Positions 7,612 to 13,951 of a stretch of 21,126 nucleotides of DNA are shown here, in pieces. The notes beneath the pieces were generated by a model. It made no database searches, was not told where the DNA came from, and was given only the letters and a program-made list of their open reading frames with translations. The position numbers and the translations under genes were made by a program. The DNA comes from a virus. Within the stretch, counting starts at the first letter, position 1; each line of letters starts with the position of its first letter. The stretch lies in the IMG/VR virus record IMGVR_UViG_3300037042_002462, positions 1-21,126 of that record. One strand, 5' to 3'.

Positions 7612-7732
7612 AGTATTTTTCCATTGTTTTTTTATTTATCACTTCTTTGTTACGATGATAATACTCTTTAGCCCAAGCTCTTTGAGCTTCAATCTTTTCT
7701 TGTTCTGTTTTGTATTTTTTTAATCGTCCCAT
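7562..7732 (-). CDS. Small basic helical protein in the thyA interruption, 56 aa
   Basis: ATG at 7732 gives an ORF ending at 7562-7564 that overlaps the HNH start by 50 nt in another frame. It begins MGRLKKYKTEQEKIEAQRAW and continues with AKEYYHRNKEVINKK, a Lys/Arg/Glu-rich single long helix. Similar basic YYxRNKE helices occur at the ends of phage and giant-virus HNH or zinc-finger nuclease proteins, so it could be a DNA-binding partner or a detached N-terminal part of the endonuclease. Too short for a clear call. Confidence 0.55.
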   Translation of the reverse strand: MGRLKKYKTEQEKIEAQRAWAKEYYHRNKEVINKKTMEKYYELRKNIQSDSKQSGE

Positions 7733-7778
7733 TTATAATAAATATATAACTAAAAGAAAAAAACTAAAAGAATTATAA

Positions 7779-8279
7779 TTATTTTTTAATTTTTTTCAAA
7801 TAATCTTCATACAAATCATCATCTGATTTACCATTCCAATTACGCCAACCGTGTCCGTAGATTTTTCCTAAATCACCCCACTTCTGAGCAAACTCATCAT
7901 CTGTTTTGATTTTGTTAATGAATTCTTCTTGTGTTAATAACTGACCATTTTCATTAATATAATCTTTTGGTGGATTAGATTTTTTTATTGGAAAACTATT
8001 CTTAAAGAATTTATACGCATCTCCATCCCAGATATGACAATTATTGTCAACCAAATACTTAATATTTGTATCACCACGAAGGAACCATAACAATTCGGTT
8101 ACCATCGTCTTCCACGCCATTTTCTTGGTTGTTAGTAAAGGAAACCCTTCACTCATTTTATGTCTGATCTGACGACCGAAAACACTAATGGTTCCAGTCC
8201 CTGTACGATCACTTTTCATAATCCCATTGTCAAGAATATCCTGTAGGAGTTCTTGGTATTTTTTATCTAATGTATTCAT
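7779..8279 (-). CDS. thyA: Thymidylate synthase, N-terminal half (split gene)
   Basis: 166 aa. It holds the first half of Thy[14 protein letters not shown] (23-35, the phosphate-binding Arg loop), [12 protein letters not shown] (46-57), [12 protein letters not shown] (62-73), NCHIWD (80-85), and [17 protein letters not shown] (134-150). After WNG the normal protein would continue into the DQI...SRR segment; here it runs into a short tail and a stop at 7779. A common bacterial insert (about 107-133: [12 protein letters not shown], then [12 protein letters not shown]) precedes WGDLG. It starts in an ATGA overlap with 8276-8515. The catalytic Cys lies in the separate ORF at 6225-6905. Confidence 0.93.
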   Translation of the reverse strand: MNTLDKKYQELLQDILDNGIMKSDRTGTGTISVFGRQIRHKMSEGFPLLTTKKMAWKTMVTELLWFLRGDTNIKYLVDNNCHIWDGDAYKFFKNSFPIKKSNPPKDYINENGQLLTQEEFINKIKTDDEFAQKWGDLGKIYGHGWRNWNGKSDDDLYEDYLKKIKK

Positions 8280-8515
8280 ATTAATTCATCATTAACCTCA
8301 ATTTCAGTTTCTATTTCAGAAATTTTATTTTTCACATAGTTCTCCAACTCTTTACTCACTCTGAGATATTCATTTCTTAAATCGTGGAATTTTTCGTCCT
8401 TAATCTCTTCAAAACTTGAGTAACTTTCAAAACAATAATGAAATCCTTCAGCACCAATTCTGTATCTGACGTTTTGGAATTCTTCCAACTGATCATATAA
8501 TTTATCTAATTTCAT
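8276..8515 (-). CDS. Hypothetical protein, 79 aa
   Basis: I start it at the ATG at 8515, which shares a base with the stop of the cREC gene (TAATG); a longer frame would need a TTG. It begins [20 protein letters not shown] and continues [18 protein letters not shown], an aromatic-rich core, then a charged coiled-coil C-terminus. I have an impression that the [12 protein letters not shown]...SSFEEI...FHDLR pattern recurs in phage small proteins but cannot name it. Its stop overlaps the thyA start (ATGA), so cREC, this gene and thyA-N are one translationally coupled unit. Confidence 0.8.
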   Translation of the reverse strand: MKLDKLYDQLEEFQNVRYRIGAEGFHYCFESYSSFEEIKDEKFHDLRNEYLRVSKELENYVKNKISEIETEIEVNDELI

Positions 8516-8925
8516 TATACCGTGTGTTCTATTTGTACTCTTACACAATTTTGTGGCATTCTATTCAAATGTCTGTAGTTATTAATATAACCCATCATAT
8601 TACCACTACCCACCGCATTTGCAGAGTGTACAACAACCTCCACCGCAGGCTTACCATCCAACCATTGATTAACCAACCACTTAGTACAATCCATACCAGT
8701 TTTTTCTGTGATATTATCGTAATTAATCGTGTAGTTTTTTACAACACCATAATGCCATTCTGCCATTGCACTATCACCTAAGTCATGATCCAAAGAAATT
8801 AATTCAATGTTCTCCAACCCAATTGAATTTATCTTTTGTACGAACTCATCGTAAGAACGAACAACAATCCAACTTGGGTCAACTGGTGTTCTTACGTCAT
8901 CTAAATAAATTTTAACTTTTTCCAT
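8515..8925 (-). CDS. Cyclic-phosphate-processing receiver-domain protein (cREC)
   Basis: 136 aa. A single receiver-like domain: LDDVRTP (8-14) with Asp9-Asp10, VRSYDEFV (22-29), ISLDHDLG (43-50), TGMDCTKWLV (76-85) and VVHSANAVGSGN (98-109). These match the cREC family, a receiver-fold variant that comparative genomics has linked to cyclic phosphate ends made during RNA repair or RNA/ADP-ribose processing. It lacks a DNA-binding output domain, so it is not a classical response regulator. Led by a TATATTTG box 4 nt before the ATG. It heads the cREC-hypothetical-thyA unit. Confidence 0.85.
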   Translation of the reverse strand: MEKVKIYLDDVRTPVDPSWIVVRSYDEFVQKINSIGLENIELISLDHDLGDSAMAEWHYGVVKNYTINYDNITEKTGMDCTKWLVNQWLDGKPAVEVVVHSANAVGSGNMMGYINNYRHLNRMPQNCVRVQIEHTV

Positions 8926-8929
8926 ATCA

Positions 8930-8937
8930 CAAATATA
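8930..8937 (-). promoter_or_regulatory. -7 box TATATTTG, 4 nt before ATG of 8515-8925
   Basis: Minus-strand TATATTTG lies between the stop of the upstream gene (8938) and the ATG at 8925, with exactly 4 nt to the ATG. The 15 bases over ATG, spacer and box are identical to those at 17121-17135. No convincing -33 element is visible. Confidence 0.7.
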
Positions 8938-9249
8938 CTACTTTTTTATTATACCTAAATCTATTCTATATTTTTTAATTTTAATTCTTGTCGGTTGGAA
9001 CTGATCACCGTCACTTGCCTTATGACCATTCAAGATAGCTTCAGTTATCTTTAACTCGTTATCAAGAATAAACATCATTTTCTCCTGATCTGTTAATTCA
9101 TATGGTACAACTTCCATTCTTATGAATTCACGAATCATATCTTTTATTTTACCAATTTGTTCGGTAGGATTTTGTTTAGATCCGTGTACCATAACTGATG
9201 TCTGGTATATTGTCCTACTTAATTGTAGTATTTTATCATCAAATCCCAT
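8938..9249 (-). CDS. Hypothetical protein, 103 aa
   Basis: Soluble, mostly helical. Starts MGFDDKILQLSRTIYQTSVM, then HGSKQNPTEQIGKIKDMIRE, and ends with a basic strand-like tail (RIKIKKYRIDLGIIKK). No membrane segment, Cys cluster or catalytic motif. It begins 1 nt after the stop of the repeat-protein gene and ends directly at the promoter box of the cREC unit. Family not recognised; its position suggests joint expression with the repeat protein. Confidence 0.75.
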   Translation of the reverse strand: MGFDDKILQLSRTIYQTSVMVHGSKQNPTEQIGKIKDMIREFIRMEVVPYELTDQEKMMFILDNELKITEAILNGHKASDGDQFQPTRIKIKKYRIDLGIIKK

Positions 9250-9250
9250 C

Positions 9251-10249
9251 CTAATCTATTTTTTTACCCACTTTAATTATTCCTTTAATTCTATCAGTAT
9301 GTGGATAAGGGTCTTCATGTGTTTCCTTCACACCATTTTGGATAGCATCATACACATATTGATCATGTGGTTTGGTTCTATCTTCCTTACCGTGAGAATA
9401 TTTACCCCAATCTCTGTTCCCATCTTGTGCTGGTAGTGGTTGTATTTCTTTCACACCCTTTTGAATAATGTCATCAACCCCAAGAAGAGTACGTCGTAGT
9501 GTACCATTAGTAACCTTCACCCCATTTTGAATGGTGTCTTCAACTCCATTATCTTGTGCCCACCCAATCTCGGTGTGTTTTACCCCATTTTGAATGGCAT
9601 CTCCAACTCGGTCAAATATGTTGTTATTTGCAGTGAAGGTCTGTTTCACCCCATTTTGAATGGTATTTTCAGTTTTTTTAGTTCTCGGTAGTAGTCCTCG
9701 TTTAGTTTCACTCACTCCATTTTGAATGGTGTCTTCAACTTTTGTACTCCTTCTTCCATCATAACAATCGGTGTGTTTCACTCCATTTTTAATAGTATCT
9801 CTAACGGACAACGGTCTAATTCCTCGTTCATGTCGGAGTACTTTCACCCCATTTTCAATGGTGTCTTCAACCAACGAAAGGTTTCTACAATTTGTTTCCA
9901 TGGTATCTTTCACTCCATTTTTAATGGTATCTTCAACATATTTATCCTGTTCAAAAAATGGATCCCCGGTGGTTTTAACGGTATGGAGATTCAAAAATCT
10001 TAATTCAAACCATTCAGTTACATATTTTTGATTTTCCGTAAGATCTAAAGAAATACCCCTAAATAAAGAACTGAATATTCTGTAGTTATACCACAATGTT
10101 TTATCTTCAGTAAACTCAATCATCCATTTTGTTTCTTCGGTATTAATTAACCATAAAGACCCATTATGTCGATATATGTCCATACCATCGGCAAAATCAT
10201 TGATGATCTCAAATAAACATTCTTTTTTCTTTAATTCTTTATAATCCAT
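9251..10249 (-). CDS. Repeat protein with nine 22-residue VEDTIQNGVK units
   Basis: 332 aa. Residues 1-103 form an N-terminal domain rich in Trp, Phe and Tyr (ETKWMIEF, KTLWYNYRIFSSLFRG). From about residue 104 the chain is nine repeats around VEDTIQNGVK, spaced 22 residues (one spacing 21, one 41), with a tenth degenerate copy at the C-terminus (RIKGIIKVGKK). The conserved part is about 10 residues plus Thr two positions after the Lys; the 12 residues between are unrelated from unit to unit and mostly polar. The repeats are also conserved at the DNA level (see the repeat entry). Its start overlaps the previous stop by 11 nt. No signal peptide or known repeat family matched. It may be a scaffold with many copies of one binding peptide; function unknown. 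Confidence 0.85.
   Translation of the reverse strand: MDYKELKKKECLFEIINDFADGMDIYRHNGSLWLINTEETKWMIEFTEDKTLWYNYRIFSSLFRGISLDLTENQKYVTEWFELRFLNLHTVKTTGDPFFEQDKYVEDTIKNGVKDTMETNCRNLSLVEDTIENGVKVLRHERGIRPLSVRDTIKNGVKHTDCYDGRRSTKVEDTIQNGVSETKRGLLPRTKKTENTIQNGVKQTFTANNNIFDRVGDAIQNGVKHTEIGWAQDNGVEDTIQNGVKVTNGTLRRTLLGVDDIIQKGVKEIQPLPAQDGNRDWGKYSHGKEDRTKPHDQYVYDAIQNGVKETHEDPYPHTDRIKGIIKVGKKID
9263..9937. repeat. CRISPR-like periodic repeat, 29-nt units at 66-nt period
   Basis: Nine 29-nt copies start at 9327, 9450, 9516, 9579, 9645, 9711, 9777, 9843 and 9909; intervals are 123, 66, 63 and then 66 five times. A tenth, degenerate copy is at about 9263. The core is CCATTTTGAATGG, a perfect CCATT/AATGG inverted repeat whose 3-nt loop varies (TTG, TTT, TTC), followed by TGTCTTCAAC. 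The segments between are 34-37 nt and show no similarity to each other; the 9356-9449 gap is longer and probably lost one unit. All copies are in frame within the gene 9251-10249. Confidence 0.9.
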
Positions 10250-10871
10250 TATCTAAACTATTTGGGTAATATAATAATGTTGGATTTTTCTTTTGGATAT
10301 CTATATTTGGAAATCTCTCACTGAATTTTTTAACATTAAAAGGTTGTGTAATAATGTGAAAACCACTTTTAGTTTTTATAAAAACCATATCTTGTTCTTT
10401 ACCAGCCTCAACTTGCAACTCATTGATGTATTCCCTCATTTTAATTTGTTTTGGGTCATGAGCAAAAGTATCTATTGAAACATCATCAATGTCTATGATC
10501 CAACGTTTTTCTTTTGTTTTAATCTGACCAACAATTGAATCAAATAATCCTTTTTGATTACTCACACCATCTCTTATTCGTTCAGCTAGTGCTGATAACA
10601 TATTTAATGACACATCCTTATGATTTTGTTTCTGTACGTGAATATAAGCACGCGCCTTAAACATCTCACAAAGTTGTTTAATCTCATCATAACGTTTTTC
10701 AAGATACTCAACCGAGTCCACACAATAAGTTTTAATTGTTCTTACCGATTGGTGATTGTCTCGTTCCCCTTCAGGTTGATCTTTCTTACGTTTAAAAACA
10801 TAAAGCATATAGAAATCACCTTCTTCGCTGAAATTCAATAATGGTTTTATAGTTTTTAAGTTATCAATCAT
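10239..10871 (-). CDS. Conserved phage-type protein, possible primase (AEP) fold
   Basis: 210 aa, soluble. It has a helical middle (KRYDEIKQLCEMFKARAYIH) and a core KRWIIDIDDVSID (122-134) followed by FIKTKSGFHIITQPFN (164-179) and KKNPTLLYYP. A hydrophobic strand ending in DxD and then a small-Gly-x-His strand is the arrangement of archaeo-eukaryotic primase motifs I and II, so a divergent AEP-like nucleotidyltransferase is possible. The third acidic motif is not clear, so this is tentative. The gene starts just after a small membrane ORF (10873-11043) and its end overlaps the repeat-protein gene by 11 nt. Confidence 0.6.
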   Translation of the reverse strand: MIDNLKTIKPLLNFSEEGDFYMLYVFKRKKDQPEGERDNHQSVRTIKTYCVDSVEYLEKRYDEIKQLCEMFKARAYIHVQKQNHKDVSLNMLSALAERIRDGVSNQKGLFDSIVGQIKTKEKRWIIDIDDVSIDTFAHDPKQIKMREYINELQVEAGKEQDMVFIKTKSGFHIITQPFNVKKFSERFPNIDIQKKNPTLLYYPNSLDNGL

Positions 10872-10872
10872 A

Positions 10873-11043
10873 TCAATAAGGGTTTTGTTCTTCGTATAAC
10901 ATATCTCTTAACATTTTGTTCTCCTCAACCAATAACTCACACTTCTTAGCATCTTTCAACATTGAGTAAGACATCATTGACCCGAACACACATCCGATTA
11001 CAATCCCAATAACAATAGCAATTTTATCAATCTTATTTTCCAT
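10873..11043 (-). CDS. Small single-pass membrane protein with coiled coil, 56 aa
   Basis: ATG at 11043, stop at 10873-10875, 1 nt before the next start. It opens MENKIDKIAIVIGIVIGCVF, one strong transmembrane helix (about 7-26), and then a charged helical tail rich in Lys and Glu (LKDAKKCELLVEENKMLRDM). This N-in membrane anchor plus short coiled coil resembles a mini i-spanin or a phage membrane adaptor, but length and context do not decide. It fills the gap between two other genes in the same operon. Confidence 0.7.
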   Translation of the reverse strand: MENKIDKIAIVIGIVIGCVFGSMMSYSMLKDAKKCELLVEENKMLRDMLYEEQNPY

Positions 11044-11055
11044 TTTATATAATTT

Positions 11056-11280
11056 TTATTTATTTTTCATTAATTCATCTCGTTTAAAACTTAAAGCCAT
11101 ATCTAAAGAAGACCTAACAGACCAAACCAAATTATTATCAACTTTATTACGATACATTTGTTTTACATAATTCCTCACTAACATTCTTGCGGTAAAAGTT
11201 TGTTGATATGTTTCACAAGAATCAATAACTTTTCTTACCCATTTCTCTACGTCTCCGTAATGTCTACTTCTATTTTCCAT
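11056..11280 (-). CDS. Hypothetical protein, 74 aa
   Basis: Small helical protein: MENRSRHYGDVEKWVRKVID, then a Cys/Thr/Gln segment (SCETYQQTFTARMLVRNYVK) and a basic C-terminal helix. The pattern (a start around YGDVEKW, then KVIDSC) seems to me to recur in phage small ORFs. It lies 4 nt after the CCA-adding enzyme and in the same unit. No catalytic motif; function unknown. Confidence 0.8.
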   Translation of the reverse strand: MENRSRHYGDVEKWVRKVIDSCETYQQTFTARMLVRNYVKQMYRNKVDNNLVWSVRSSLDMALSFKRDELMKNK

Positions 11281-11284
11281 TTTA

Positions 11285-12013
11285 TTAATTTTCCATTGTG
11301 GGTTTCAACCACATTAATTTGTTTACAAAAATATATCTCTTTAATGTTGGGTAGTCATTCAACATATCTAACGTACCCATCGTATCGTGTTTGAAACATT
11401 TTAACAACTCTTCTCTAATTCTTTCAGATGACACAACTCCCATCTTATTTTCATAATCGTAGTTGTTAATGTAGTAATCTAAGAATTTTAAACTGAACCC
11501 TTTTGTTATTGCAAATCTTACCGCTCTTAAAACACGAAGAGGATCATCATTAAATGTTTGTTCAGGTGGTAGTGGAGTTATAAGAACCATTCGTTTTAAA
11601 TCATTCATCCCATCAAATAAATCAATGATCTTACCATCTTCACCTTTAGCCATTGCATTGACGGTAAAGTCTCTACGTTCTAAATCGTCTTTAAGGGTTC
11701 CTGGTACAACGATCGGAGTTCTTGTTCCTTCCACATACCCAATCTCTTTACGAGCCATTACGAAGTCTGCAACCCCCTGATACTTGTGATCCTTCGGGAA
11801 CTTTGCTCTTACCGTAAAACAATCCGGTGTTGATAAGAATATTTCAAACTTTTCATTAGTAAGATAAGTCTCCAATATAACAAACATTTCATGAGCACTT
11901 TTGTACTTTTCCAATAAGGATTCACTTGGGACCGCAACATAGTCTACATCCTTGGATTGAAGACCTAAAATCTCATCCCTAATTTTTCCACCTACCTCGT
12001 AAAATTTAAACAT
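11285..12013 (-). CDS. Class II CCA-adding / poly(A) polymerase-type nucleotidyltransferase
   Basis: 242 aa, about 60 percent of the usual 400 or more. Family motifs are in order: GGKIRDEILG (8-17) and the catalytic Asp22/Asp24 (KDVDYV), ERRDFTVNAMA (112-122), IIDLFDGMNDL (129-139), NDDPLRVLRAVRFA (155-168) and SSERIREELLK (195-205). The enzyme rebuilds the 3' CCA of tRNA from CTP and ATP, or adds A tails. The downstream tail-and-body domain is lost or reduced, so it may be a minimal enzyme. It heads an operon with its -7 box 4 nt before the ATG. Phage copies are thought to repair tRNAs damaged by host or phage nucleases. Confidence 0.93.
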   Translation of the reverse strand: MFKFYEVGGKIRDEILGLQSKDVDYVAVPSESLLEKYKSAHEMFVILETYLTNEKFEIFLSTPDCFTVRAKFPKDHKYQGVADFVMARKEIGYVEGTRTPIVVPGTLKDDLERRDFTVNAMAKGEDGKIIDLFDGMNDLKRMVLITPLPPEQTFNDDPLRVLRAVRFAITKGFSLKFLDYYINNYDYENKMGVVSSERIREELLKCFKHDTMGTLDMLNDYPTLKRYIFVNKLMWLKPTMEN

Positions 12014-12017
12014 ATTA

Positions 12018-12025
12018 CAAATATA
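12018..12025 (-). promoter_or_regulatory. -7 box TATATTTG, 4 nt before ATG of the CCA enzyme
   Basis: Minus-strand TATATTTG ends 4 nt before the ATG at 12013, the same geometry as at 3970, 8930 and 17128. Just upstream is the terminator at 12043-12073, so this is the start of an independent unit. No -33 TTTG at the expected distance. Confidence 0.7.
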
Positions 12026-12042
12026 CTATTTTTTTTCATAAT

Positions 12043-12073
12043 AAAAAACCCCAACCTAAAAAAGATTGGGGTT
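12043..12073 (-). terminator. Hairpin terminator after the methyltransferase-like gene
   Basis: The stem is AACCCCAA (12047-12054) with TTGGGGTT (12066-12073), extended by partial pairs, followed on the minus strand by a T-rich tail (12041-12048). It lies just after the stop at 12078. Its stem is nearly identical to those at 12725-12755 and 17153-17181. Confidence 0.9.
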
Positions 12074-12077
12074 AGTG

Positions 12078-12692
12078 TTAAATTTCTAAAATAAGTAAGT
12101 CCTTTATATCTTCACACCAACAATGTATGGTACTACTAGAGTTTTTTAAATTGTTACTATATAATTGTTTTAATGTTGTCATTTCATCGTAAGCATCATT
12201 AGTTAAAGCATCCCAAAAATCAAAATATATATAATCAAATTTTTGTGTTGGTATAAGAGTGTGGTATTGGAAAACATCTCCTTTAACAATTGTGATTTTA
12301 TTTAAAGGATCGTTTTCTTTTAATATACCACCAATGTAATCTATAATATCCTGATCAATCTCAAGAATGGTTATAGAATTAATATTAACATCATTTAATA
12401 AAGGATACACTATTAAACCAATACCTAAACCAACTATTAACACATCACCATTAACGTTATCTAAAAAATTTTTATTTGTTACCATTTCAAATGGTCCACT
12501 ATCCATCACATATTCATTTTGATTTCTTCTAAGAGTGTACTGTGTTGGAAACTCATTAACAAAATTACCCTTCCCATAGAAGTCTATTATATTCTGAGCC
12601 GACACCATTTTACCGGTGGTTTGTATTAAATTGTATTTACCGAAATTAATCTCAGTGGGATAATAAGACGATAAGTCAACGTAGTTTCTCAT
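12078..12692 (-). CDS. SAM-binding methyltransferase / spermidine-synthase-like protein
   Basis: 204 aa. The Rossmann core is clear: DVLIVGLGIGL (83-93, glycine loop), SITILEIDQDIIDYI (106-120) with acidic Glu111, NKITIVKGDVFQY (131-143) and KFDYIYFDFWDAL (151-163). This order and the DxW element resemble polyamine aminopropyltransferases and related small-molecule methyltransferases. It is shorter than spermidine synthase, and the N-terminal beta domain is only partly present. Substrate not predictable. It is flanked by terminators on both sides (12043-12073 and 12725-12755), so it is probably monocistronic; a possible weak -7 box lies around 12715-12722. Confidence 0.8.
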   Translation of the reverse strand: MRNYVDLSSYYPTEINFGKYNLIQTTGKMVSAQNIIDFYGKGNFVNEFPTQYTLRRNQNEYVMDSGPFEMVTNKNFLDNVNGDVLIVGLGIGLIVYPLLNDVNINSITILEIDQDIIDYIGGILKENDPLNKITIVKGDVFQYHTLIPTQKFDYIYFDFWDALTNDAYDEMTTLKQLYSNNLKNSSSTIHCWCEDIKDLLILEI

Positions 12693-12724
12693 ATAGTTGT
12701 TTTTTATATAAATACAAATTTTAA

Positions 12725-12755
12725 AATAAAAAACCCCAACCTAAGATTGGGGTTT
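12725..12755 (-). terminator. Hairpin terminator after 12774-12992
   Basis: The stem is AAACCCCAA (12731-12739) with TTGGGGTTT (12747-12755) and a 7-nt loop, followed on the minus strand by a T-rich run (12725-12733). It ends the unit containing the SPFH gene and its partners. Confidence 0.92.
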
Positions 12756-12773
12756 CTACTAAAATAATTTTGA

Positions 12774-12992
12774 TTATTTAATAATAACCATGTTTGTGTT
12801 TGAAATTGGTACTCTTAAGACAGGAATAACTGTGGTAGATTCCTCATCCATTTTTTTCATGACCTCATAATACCCTTGTTCAATTTTCACTGTTGGTACA
12901 TTTTCAAAATATTCAATAATATTTGAACCTTCTCTACGACCATCCAACAATTGAACCGTTTTTGTTCTCGTATTAAAAACTAATGTCTGCAT
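12774..12992 (-). CDS. Small conserved hypothetical protein, 72 aa
   Basis: Starts MQTLVFNTRTKTVQLLDGRR, then NIIEYFENVPTVKIEQGYYE, and ends TVIPVLRVPISNTNMVIIK. It is a compact beta-rich sequence with a short helix; I associate the VPTVKxxxGYYEVM and RVPISNTNM strings with phage proteins of unknown function. It is 5 nt downstream of the SPFH gene and is the last gene before the terminator. No membrane segment. Confidence 0.8.
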   Translation of the reverse strand: MQTLVFNTRTKTVQLLDGRREGSNIIEYFENVPTVKIEQGYYEVMKKMDEESTTVIPVLRVPISNTNMVIIK

Positions 12993-12997
12993 ATTAA

Positions 12998-13951
12998 TTA
13001 GTTTTTATTTAAGTTCAAAAACATTCCACTACTACCTGCCATCGTTGTTGGTAATTTTCCATCCCAAGCTTGGGCTTTCAAATACTCAATATACATTGGA
13101 GTAATCTGATTTTGTTTAATCTTGATTGCTTGTGCGGCAGCGTAAGCATTAATGATCATTTCAGCAGAGTCAGCTCGTGCCACCGCAACTTTACGTTTAC
13201 CTTCCGCAATTGCAGTTAACGCTTGTTGTTCAGATGCCTCAGCTTGTTGGATCGCCTTTGTTTTAGCAATAATAGATTCCTGTAACGCTTCAGGTGGTGT
13301 GATGTTGGTACGTAATTGTGATACGTTAAACCATTTAGATAATCTCACATTACACTCAGCAACGATTGATGCTTCAAATGCCTGTCTGTGTCCAAAGATA
13401 CTATCAACCTCCCAAGTGTTTGCCACGTCATTCACCGCTCCGATGATCGCGTTTTTCAACCATCCTTGTTCAACTTGTTTTACATCCAATCGTAAATTCA
13501 CGAACATATCACCAATATTTGCCTCTTTCAAAGAGTAGTTAAATGTTGGTTTAATTGTTGCCGGGAATCCACCTTTTGTGATTACTTGTTGGTCATCATA
13601 CTCAATGTGTTGTTGGAACGTTGGGAACTCTAACATTTGTTCTGTCCAAGTATTATAAACCACCCATCCTGTTTTGTACTGGTAGTTTGTTACTCCACGT
13701 TGAGATCCAACCAAACTAACTTTTAATCCTTTGTACCCACTATCCACTTTCTCAAGGGCAAATGGTTGAACCATAGATAAAATTAACCCTGTAATGAAGA
13801 TCCCTAATGGTTTAATTAACCATCCTGTTTGGAATTTTTCTCTGTTGTCTCCCCATCGGTCTGGTTCAACTTTATACATAGTTCCTCGTGTTTTTAATGC
13901 GATGAGGATTGCCGCAATTAAACCTGTAATAAAAATTAATGTACTAATCAT
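12998..13951 (-). CDS. SPFH / band 7 (prohibitin-like) membrane protein
   Basis: 317 aa. The N-terminus has two hydrophobic segments (about 2-19 and 48-64) followed by the SPFH domain: ALEKVDSGYKGLKVSLVG, QMLEFPTFQQHIEYDDQQVI, then GFPATIKPTFNYSL. The C-terminal part is a long Ala/Glu-rich helix (about 220-265, with AIQQAEASEQQALTAIAEGK) typical of band 7 oligomerisation. Such proteins form ring or cage assemblies at membranes and often bind proteases such as FtsH. A phage copy could protect phage proteins or act on host membrane proteolysis. The two-transmembrane protein at 13944-14165 overlaps its start by 8 nt and is a likely partner. Confidence 0.9.
   Translation of the reverse strand: MISTLIFITGLIAAILIALKTRGTMYKVEPDRWGDNREKFQTGWLIKPLGIFITGLILSMVQPFALEKVDSGYKGLKVSLVGSQRGVTNYQYKTGWVVYNTWTEQMLEFPTFQQHIEYDDQQVITKGGFPATIKPTFNYSLKEANIGDMFVNLRLDVKQVEQGWLKNAIIGAVNDVANTWEVDSIFGHRQAFEASIVAECNVRLSKWFNVSQLRTNITPPEALQESIIAKTKAIQQAEASEQQALTAIAEGKRKVAVARADSAEMIINAYAAAQAIKIKQNQITPMYIEYLKAQAWDGKLPTTMAGSSGMFLNLNKN

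Noticed and set aside
6895-7778. Group I intron in thyA
   Set aside because: The HNH gene overlaps the C-half start and only 46 nt lie before the first intervening ORF, too little for a catalytic core outside the coding regions.
9263-9937. Canonical CRISPR array
   Set aside because: Units are imperfect, lie in frame in one long ORF, and no Cas gene or AT-rich leader is nearby. I report it as a CRISPR-like coding repeat.
9722-10031. Plus-strand ORFs across the repeat region (93 and 86 aa)
   Set aside because: They are antisense shadows of the repeat protein, arising because the periodic units lack stops in other frames.
9251-10249. Diversity-generating retroelement target
   Set aside because: No reverse transcriptase or template repeat is visible in the window, and variation is between units, not limited to adenines at one 3' end.
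12480-12495. Palindrome ACCATTTCAAATGGT resembling the repeat core
   Set aside because: A single copy inside the methyltransferase gene without the flanking conserved bases; probably chance in AT-rich DNA.
13152-13538. Plus-strand 128-aa ORF inside the SPFH gene
   Set aside because: Antisense to a clearly recognised SPFH domain, with no start context.
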